Made by a program: the position numbers and the translations under genes. Source: Streptomyces asiaticus (lineage in GTDB: Bacteria; Actinomycetota; Actinomycetes; Streptomycetales; Streptomycetaceae). Taken from it: 64,000 nucleotides of DNA. The DNA lies in contig NZ_JAGSHX010000006.1 in NCBI RefSeq assembly GCF_018138715.1, forward strand, positions 9,548,001 through 9,612,000. Reading direction: 5' to 3'. This document shows positions 60,742-64,000 of this stretch, in pieces. The notes below the pieces were generated by a model. That model worked only from the letters and a program-made list of their open reading frames with translations, was not told the origin of the DNA and did not search any database. The stretch's first letter is position 1; each line of letters opens with the position of its first letter.

Positions 60742-61359
60742 CGGGTCCGGCGCCGCCTCCCTCCGGGCGCGGGTGAGCGCGGCGACCGCTTCCCGGGGGT
60801 CGTCCGCGTGGAACCGGAGCGTATGGGCGACGCCTTGGCGCCCGAGGGGCCGTACGAAGGTCACCGGCTCCGTCAGCTCCACCGTCACCGTGGTCTGGCT
60901 GCCCACCGCGAGGTCGAGCACCCCGTCCGGGCCCAGCCGCACCAGCCGTGCGTCCGGATAGCGCCGGTCGACCCGGGCGGCGGCGATGGTGGCGGCCGGA
61001 ATCCGCAGGTCGAACAGTGCGCCGTAGCGGATGCGCAGCGAGCCGTCGGACCCCACGACATGCGGCCGGACCACACAGGCCGCGTGCAGGGCGAGGACCA
61101 GCACCACCCCGTACACATCGATGACGAGCGTGATGGCGTGCACGACCGGCCAAGGGATGATCAGTGCCAGCCCGACGGTCTCGATGACCGACACGAAGAT
61201 CATCCCGTACATCATGGCCGTCTGGGGTCCGGTGTAGGGGACGGCCAGCGCGCCCTCGGGGACCTGGTGGCGGCGGCGCAGCACCCACGGTCCGAGGCTG
61301 TGCAGGGCCCGGGCCTCGTGCATGAGGAGTCGGCGCGCGACCAGCGGGACCCGGCTCAT
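60724..61359 (-). CDS. Membrane protein with PH-like domain, partner of MerR
   Basis: 211 aa. Two membrane helices (AMMYGMIFVSVIETVGLALI, AITLVIDVYGVVLVLALHAA) are followed by a beta-rich domain (GSDGSLRIRYGALFDLRIPA, DARLVRLGPDGVLDLAVGSQ). Its ATG overlaps the MerR stop (ATGA, 61356-61359), so the two are translationally coupled. A structurally similar layout occurs in the gene at 54822. Function is unknown; co-expression with a MerR regulator suggests a membrane stress or drug response. Confidence 0.8.
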   Translation of the reverse strand: MSRVPLVARRLLMHEARALHSLGPWVLRRRHQVPEGALAVPYTGPQTAMMYGMIFVSVIETVGLALIIPWPVVHAITLVIDVYGVVLVLALHAACVVRPHVVGSDGSLRIRYGALFDLRIPAATIAAARVDRRYPDARLVRLGPDGVLDLAVGSQTTVTVELTEPVTFVRPLGRQGVAHTLRFHADDPREAVAALTRARREAAPDPSAAPQ

Positions 61360-62096
61360 GACGCCCTCCTGCCCAATCGGCCGGTCAGCTGCTCCATCAC
61401 CCGGCGCACCACCGCGGCCTGGGCGGGCGAGTAGTCGTCGAGCAGTGCCTGCTCGAAGCCGGTCGCCGTCGGGCCGCCGTCCGGGATGGCCGCCAGCACC
61501 TCGTCGGGCACGGCGGCGGACAGCTCCTCGGCCAGCGGCGCGATCCGGGGATCGTCCGCCGCGGCCCCCTCCAGTTCGTCCAGCCGCTCGTACAGCGGGA
61601 GCACGGCGGGGTCCTCGGCCAGCGGCCGCAGCGCCGTGTACACCGCGTCCCCGCCGATCATCCCCTCGAGCAGCATCAGGTGCTCGCGGTCCTTGGCGGC
61701 GGTCGGCGAGGAGGTGGCGGGCGCCACCTTCAGGAGCTCGATGAGCGCGGGGGAGAGCGGCGCGTCCGGTGTGAGCGGGCCGTCCAGCAGCGCCGCCAGC
61801 ACCTTGCGGCGCTGCTGGATCTCGTGTTCCTGGCGGGCGAGATCGGTGTCCAGCTCGCCCAGCACCTCGGCCAGCTCACGCCCGGCGTCGTCGGCGAGGA
61901 CGTCCCGCACCTCGTCCAGGGAGAGCCCGAGCTCGGTCAGCCGCCGGATCCGGGCCAGCAGAACGGCGTCCCGGAGGGTGTAGACCCGGTATCCGTTGGC
62001 GCGCCGCCGGGGCTCGGGCAGCAGACCGATGTGGTGGTAGTGCCGCACGGTCCGGGAGGTGACTCCGACGAGCGCGGCGATTTCTCCGATGCGCAT
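61356..62096 (-). CDS. MerR family regulator
   Basis: 246 aa. Winged HTH: MRIGEIAALVGVTSRTVRHY, HHIGLLPEPRRRANGYRVYT, then a dimerisation coiled coil (LAEVLGELDTDLARQEHEIQ). The long C-terminal domain (about residues 120-246) holds an uncharacterised ligand-binding or multidrug-type region. The first gene of a two-gene operon, it controls the membrane protein that follows and probably itself. No metal-binding Cys pattern is present, so a metal sensor is unlikely. Confidence 0.92.
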   Translation of the reverse strand: MRIGEIAALVGVTSRTVRHYHHIGLLPEPRRRANGYRVYTLRDAVLLARIRRLTELGLSLDEVRDVLADDAGRELAEVLGELDTDLARQEHEIQQRRKVLAALLDGPLTPDAPLSPALIELLKVAPATSSPTAAKDREHLMLLEGMIGGDAVYTALRPLAEDPAVLPLYERLDELEGAAADDPRIAPLAEELSAAVPDEVLAAIPDGGPTATGFEQALLDDYSPAQAAVVRRVMEQLTGRLGRRAS

Positions 62097-62129
62097 GTGG
62101 CCAGTAGAAACCCTGCCGCTGCGACAAGG

Positions 62130-62523
62130 TCAAGCGCGGCCGCCCGGCGGCCCCTCGACGGCGCCGATATCGGGGCGGCCGCGGTAGAGCGGGGCGCCAC
62201 GGTAGTCACGGCCACCGTTGTCCGGGACGACGGTGCCGGTGCCGATCAGCGGTGAGTCCGGGCGGGGAGCGAAGCCCAGCGCGGTGCCCAGCCGCGGTCC
62301 ACTGTCGGCCGTGCCGTACGGCCCGGACACCTCGGGGTTCACCAGCAGCGGGTCGCCCGTGCGCGCGGTGGGGTCGGTGGCGGGGACGGGCAGCGGTCCG
62401 CGTGGTCTGTGCGGTGTGCGCGGCGGCGGGGTGCGCGACCAGTGTGGCCGCGCCGAGAGCGGCGGCCACGAGAAGGCCGAGCGGCCGTCGGCCGCGTCTG
62501 ACGGATCGTCGTCCGGATGTCAT
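62130..62523 (-). pseudogene. Secreted beta-helix protein reduced to signal peptide plus C-terminus
   Basis: The ATG at 62523 begins a good signal peptide (MTSGRRSVRRGRRPLGLLVA...HPAAAHTAQ). About 30 codons later the frame changes. A different frame then encodes TARTGDPLLVNPEVSG, GFAPRPDSPLIGTGTVVPDN and YRGRPDIGAVEGPPGG to a stop at 62130. That is the standard end of right-handed beta-helix or pectate-lyase-like proteins (GSPAIGxGxxxxDNGGRDFxG...PDIGAxE). Nearly the whole rung domain is deleted. The start and 3' end are kept, as in the P450 remnant at 3231. Confidence 0.8.
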
Positions 62524-62578
62524 TCGTCGAAGAGAAAGCGCTGTCACACGGAGCGTCAAGGGTCCGTCACTTCCGTAG

Positions 62579-63496
62579 CGGCCGTCCGGCGCCGAAGCCC
62601 CCCGCACCGGCGGTGACCTGGCCGAGGCGCTCGGACTGCACCCGCGCGGCGCCGCCGACTTCCTCGACGCGCTGGTGGCCCTCGGATTCCTGGAGCGCTC
62701 CGAGGGCGTGTACCGCAACAGCCCGTCCGCCGACACCTTTCTCGACCGCAGCAAGGCCACCTACGCGGGCGGCATCCTGGAGATGGCCAACAGCCGGCTG
62801 TATCCCTTCTGGGGGTCGCTCACCGAGGCGCTGCACACCGGGAAACCGCAGAACGAGCACAAGCACGGCGGCGACGTATTCGACGCCATCTACCACGACC
62901 AGGAGGGCCTCGAGCGATTCCTGCACGGAATGACCGGGCTCAGCATGGGCAAGGCGATGGTGATAGCCGAGCGGTTCCCCTGGGCCGACTGCCGGACCGT
63001 GCTGGACGTCGGCGGAGCGGTGGGCTGCGTCCCGGTGGCGGTGGCCCAGCGCCACCCCCATATGAGCGGCGGTGTCTTCGCGCTGCCCCGGGTGCGGCCC
63101 GTCTTCGAGAAATACGTGGCGTCCTTCGGCCTGGAGGACCGGCTCACCTTCCACGGTGGCGACTTCTTCACCGATGACCTGCCCCGCGCCGATGTGATCG
63201 TGCTGGGCCAGATCCTGCACGGCTGGGGCCTGGAGGAGAAGCGGCTGCTGCTGAAGGAGGCGTATGACGCGCTGCCCGACGGGGGAGCGGTCCTCGCCTA
63301 CGACGCCATCATCGACGACGACCGTAAGGAGAACACCTTCGGTCTGCTGGCCAGCCTGAACATGCTCATCGAGACCCGGTCCGGCTTCGAGTACCCGGCC
63401 GCCGGCGGCCGTGCCTGGCTGGCGGACACGGGGTTCAGCGGCAGCCGGATCGAACCGCTGACGGACGGCTACTCCATGCTGGTGGGCATCAAATAG
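62579..63496 (+). pseudogene. Class I O-methyltransferase, 5'-truncated
   Basis: The frame opens after TAG 62576-62578. Residues APRTGGDLAEALGLHPRGAA and DFLDALVALGFLERSEGVYR match the N-terminal dimerisation domain of acetylserotonin/hydroxyneurosporene-type methyltransferases, but the first ~45 residues and any start are lost. The first usable start is GTG at 62675, which gives 273 aa. The SAM motif is VLDVGGAVGCVPVAVAQ, with GQILHGWGLEEKRLLLKEAY and a complete C-terminus (SMLVGIK). A truncated protein might be made, but its dimer interface would be damaged. Confidence 0.72.
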
Positions 63497-63553
63497 CGGT
63501 GACCTGGCCGCTCGGCCCGGCCCCGGGACCAACCCGGCGCCGGGCCGGAGCCG

Positions 63554-64000
63554 CTAGAAGCGGTAGCGCAGGATCCGGCCCACATTCCGGAAACCGGGCA
63601 GATGCGCCATCACCCGCATGCTCATCCGGCCGGAGGCCGGCATCTTCTCCACCCCCGGCATGTCCACGCTGCGCACCGCGTCGAGGCAGGTCAGCCCCGG
63701 GTGCCAGGTCTCGACCTCATGGGGGTCGTCCAGGCCCCAGTGGAGAGTGGCGCCCGCGTTGCGCACCGCGGGGACCATCTTCTGGAGCCGGATGCCCAGC
63801 GGCCCGTAGACATCGAAGAGCAGCTGGCCGCTGGGGAACCGCTCGGTGATCCGCTGGATCAGCCGCTTGCCCTCCTCCTTGCGCAGATACATCGTCAGCC
63901 CCTCGGCGACGACCACGGCGGGCCGGTCGTCCGGCACCTCGCGCAGCCATGCCTCATCGGTCACCGAGGCGCCGACCATCTCGTAGTTCCCCGACGGCTC
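63554..64000 (-). CDS. SAM-dependent methyltransferase, LCM/PPM2-type (5' end outside window)
   Basis: The C-terminal ~148 residues of a class I SAM methyltransferase of the leucine carboxyl methyltransferase-like family. The characteristic RPAVVVAEGLTMYLRKEEGK and LLFDVYGPLGIRLQKMV are visible, then GATLHWGLDDPHEVETW. It continues beyond 64000; the first visible codons read EPSGNYEMVGASVT. This family is common in Streptomyces, often with unknown substrates. It is convergent with the truncated O-methyltransferase 57 bp away. Confidence 0.85.
   Translation of the reverse strand, partial: EPSGNYEMVGASVTDEAWLREVPDDRPAVVVAEGLTMYLRKEEGKRLIQRITERFPSGQLLFDVYGPLGIRLQKMVPAVRNAGATLHWGLDDPHEVETWHPGLTCLDAVRSVDMPGVEKMPASGRMSMRVMAHLPGFRNVGRILRYRF

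Overview
The window is high-GC actinobacterial DNA and almost certainly Streptomyces. Third codon positions are near-saturated with G or C. GTG and TTG starts and ATGA/GTGA stop-start overlaps are frequent. Typical Streptomyces families are present: VdcBCD, a SigF-like sigma factor, FUSC, DUF6480/DUF6328-like proteins, a mycothiol-dependent isomerase family enzyme and a UVR-type ClpC. Regulator-enzyme pairs are dense and many genes are decaying, which suits a chromosome arm or arm border rather than the core. I saw no insertion sequence, phage, tRNA, rRNA or CRISPR array.

Layout. 1-6.8 kb: a secreted beta-helix protein (3' part outside the window), a decayed TetR-ferredoxin-P450 operon, and the hydroxyarylic acid decarboxylase operon vdcBCD with a divergent AraC regulator. 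6.9-16.6 kb: a Tat-exported phospholipase C, an orphan SigF-type sigma factor, a CapA-like protein, a three-gene mannan/lipoglycan operon (MptB-like, GT87, YbhN-like) and a ferredoxin/ferredoxin reductase pair. 17-24.3 kb: a FUSC membrane protein, an NlpC/P60 remnant, an Ada-AlkA fusion, a VOC protein with a structured leader, and folD behind a clear ZTP (pfl) riboswitch. 24.5-34.9 kb: a lipoprotein; a LysR/PLP-lyase/M20-hydrolase locus that looks damaged; DJ-1/PfpI, endonuclease I, RNase HI, a mycothiol-type enzyme, a quinone oxidoreductase with its TetR, and a truncated squalene/phytoene synthase. 35-45 kb: a P450 preceded by three 14-bp iterons, TetR plus zinc ADH, a nucleotidyltransferase, an MFS exporter, and a PaoABC-type molybdenum aldehyde oxidoreductase operon. 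45.5-55 kb: ClpC, small membrane or stress-like proteins, an Orn/Lys/Arg decarboxylase, an NAD-formate dehydrogenase, a heme-oxygenase-fold iron oxidase (HDO) and an acyl-CoA dehydrogenase. 55-64 kb: a partly deleted sugar catabolic operon with a LacI regulator, TetR plus aldo/keto reductase with a perfect 21-bp operator, a MerR plus membrane protein pair, another deleted beta-helix gene, and two methyltransferases (one 5'-truncated, one running off the window).

Two themes stand out. First, at least eight loci are reduced by internal or terminal deletions that often keep the start region or the exact C-terminus. Second, several intact genes carry a short direct duplication that spans or abuts their own stop codon (about 6.80, 11.39, 18.90, 22.37, 48.58 and 51.15 kb). 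No standard feature explains these. No wholly new multi-gene system is obvious. The best leads are the stop-codon repeats, the P450 iterons with the adjacent unrecognised coiled-coil/winged-helix protein, the HDO/acyl-CoA dehydrogenase pair, and the VOC leader.
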